Shown here: in pieces, positions 15,059-15,793 of the stretch
Numbering within the stretch: position 1 is the stretch's first letter
How the letters are laid out: every line of letters begins with the position of its first letter
Position numbers and translations under genes: made by a program
NCBI GenBank assembly: GCA_036702855.1
Contig: DATNQF010000163.1
Location: 1-15,793, forward strand
DNA: 15,793 nt
From: JACVSF01 sp036702855
Lineage (GTDB): Bacteria > Cyanobacteriota > Cyanobacteriia > Phormidesmidales > Phormidesmidaceae
Reading direction: 5' to 3'
The notes under the pieces: generated by a model
Told to the model about the DNA's origin: nothing
The model's input: the letters and a program-made list of their open reading frames with translations, nothing else
Database searches by the model: none

Positions 15059-15076
15059 GGGGTGCGATCGCACCCC
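15059..15076. terminator. Perfect 18-bp palindrome between convergent genes, probable hairpin
   Basis: GGGGTGCGATCGCACCCC is self-complementary along its full length and has a HIP1 octamer at its centre (15064-15071). It sits in the 81-bp gap between two convergent genes, 38 bp after one stop and 25 bp after the other. There is no strong T-run on the plus side; on the minus side TGTTTCTT follows. A bidirectional transcription stop is plausible but not certain. Confidence 0.45.
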
Positions 15077-15101
15077 ATGTTCTGCTTTGAACCAAAATCG
15101 T

Positions 15102-15793
15102 CTAAGCGCGGGTCAGCTCGGGCGGCAGTTCTTCACCCTTATACTCGCGGGTAGGCACGGGGAAACCACAGGACGTGCCATCTTTATGGATCACTTCATC
15201 TTCCCATGGCAGACGGTAGGAGCCATCGACCATGTCTTGCATGTAGGTGTAAGGGCAATCCTGCGCTCCCCCTTTGACTGCCACATACCCCCGGTGGCCA
15301 AACTGGTAAATATTGTTCTCGACCGCCCAGTGAATGCGGGCCTCGCGCACGAGATCGGGCCGCACTTCAGCGGTAATAATCTCATCGGGACGGTGGCTAC
15401 CCATGACCAACGGCGTGCCATCGAAGTTGACAATCATGCCTTCGCCCATCGAGTCAAAGGTGCCATCAGAGCCGCACATACAGACCGAAGCTGTCACCAT
15501 CAGGTTAGAGAAGGCATTGGCTTGATTTGTGACCTGCCAGGAGTGGCGAATAGGAGCCGTATAGCCTGCGGTGCGAATCATGATTTCGGCTCCCTTATAG
15601 GCGCATTCCCGCGCCATTTCTGGGAACATGCCATCGTGACAGATGATCAGCGCAATTTTGCTGCCATTAGGCCCGTCACAGACAGGAATGCCCAGGTTGC
15701 CGGGCTCCCACGGCTCAACAGGCACCCAGGGGTGCAGCTTGCGGTAGTAGAGCTTGAGTTCCCCCGTGTTATCGATGATGATGCCACTGTTGT
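15102..15793 (-). CDS. amiF: Formamidase (AmiF-like nitrilase-superfamily amidase), N-terminus beyond the window
   Basis: The C-terminal ~229 residues are present; the frame runs open off the right edge and stops at TAG 15104-15102. The known reaction of the family is hydrolysis of formamide to formate and ammonia by a Glu-Lys-Cys triad in the cytoplasm. The catalytic Lys region YYRKLHPW (AAG at 15738-15740) and the nucleophilic Cys in LIICHDGM (TGT at 15639-15641) are visible; the Glu lies outside the window. The segments GEGMIVNFDGTPLV, VENNIYQFGHRGYVA and YRLPWEDE match the formamidase AmiF better than the aliphatic amidase AmiE, which has ICDDG at the active site. Full AmiF proteins are about 330 residues, so roughly 100 are missing. 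It converges on the Fe-S/cNMP gene and is not part of that operon. Confidence 0.92.
   Translation of the reverse strand, partial: NSGIIIDNTGELKLYYRKLHPWVPVEPWEPGNLGIPVCDGPNGSKIALIICHDGMFPEMARECAYKGAEIMIRTAGYTAPIRHSWQVTNQANAFSNLMVTASVCMCGSDGTFDSMGEGMIVNFDGTPLVMGSHRPDEIITAEVRPDLVREARIHWAVENNIYQFGHRGYVAVKGGAQDCPYTYMQDMVDGSYRLPWEDEVIHKDGTSCGFPVPTREYKGEELPPELTRA

Noticed and set aside
15102..15793. Aliphatic amidase AmiE
   Set aside because: The active-site context ICHDGM and the C-terminal NNIYQFGHRGYVA segment match formamidase better than AmiE.
1..15793. CRISPR arrays, tRNA or rRNA genes, intact insertion sequences, prophage genes
   Set aside because: No regularly spaced repeats, no cloverleaf or rRNA signature, and no transposase, integrase or phage motif seen on reading both strands.

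Overview
The window comes from a cyanobacterial chromosome. By eye I count twelve perfect copies of the cyanobacterial octamer GCGATCGC (HIP1), where chance alone would give fewer than one. The gene content agrees: a giant REC/GAF/PAS hybrid histidine kinase, a Tll0287-like haem-domain cyclase and a COG2509 flavoprotein. Composition is even throughout. I see no intact transposase, CRISPR array, tRNA or rRNA.

Layout, left to right. (1) Positions 1-151 hold the tail of a rightward gene, possibly a DUF389 protein. It converges on a leftward DUF389 membrane-protein gene (176-1600). That gene is divergent, by only 11 bp, from a rightward 8-TM ZIP-like membrane protein (1612-2406). (2) A gene-poor gap is followed by a 1453-aa hybrid kinase (2771-7132), with receiver domains at both ends, three GAF and three PAS domains. 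Its first GAF resembles a cyanobacteriochrome but has lost some key residues. (3) A 442-bp gap with a terminator-like hairpin precedes a 538-aa COG2509 FAD-dependent dehydrogenase (7575-9191). (4) A 560-bp non-coding stretch carries a REP/MITE-like inverted repeat and a series of stem-loops ending in a perfect 11-bp terminator hairpin, which together make a candidate small structured RNA. (5) A two-gene unit (9752-15020) follows. (6) A leftward formamidase gene (amiF-like, from 15102) runs off the right edge.

The most interesting unit is 9752-15020. The first gene encodes a membrane-anchored class III cyclase with a periplasmic Tll0287/DUF3365-like domain carrying a c-type haem CxxCH motif. 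Its catalytic residues predict ATP as substrate. After a 46-bp gap and a strong AGGAGGT ribosome-binding site, the second gene encodes a 1222-aa polytopic protein. It has Fe-S type cysteine motifs in its membrane part, a long helical region, a degenerate FHA domain and a C-terminal cyclic-nucleotide-binding domain with intact phosphate-binding residues. The pair reads as a self-contained redox-to-cAMP circuit: a haem sensor makes cAMP and a membrane iron-sulphur protein receives it. The order, spacing and motifs are seen in the sequence; the circuit itself is inference.
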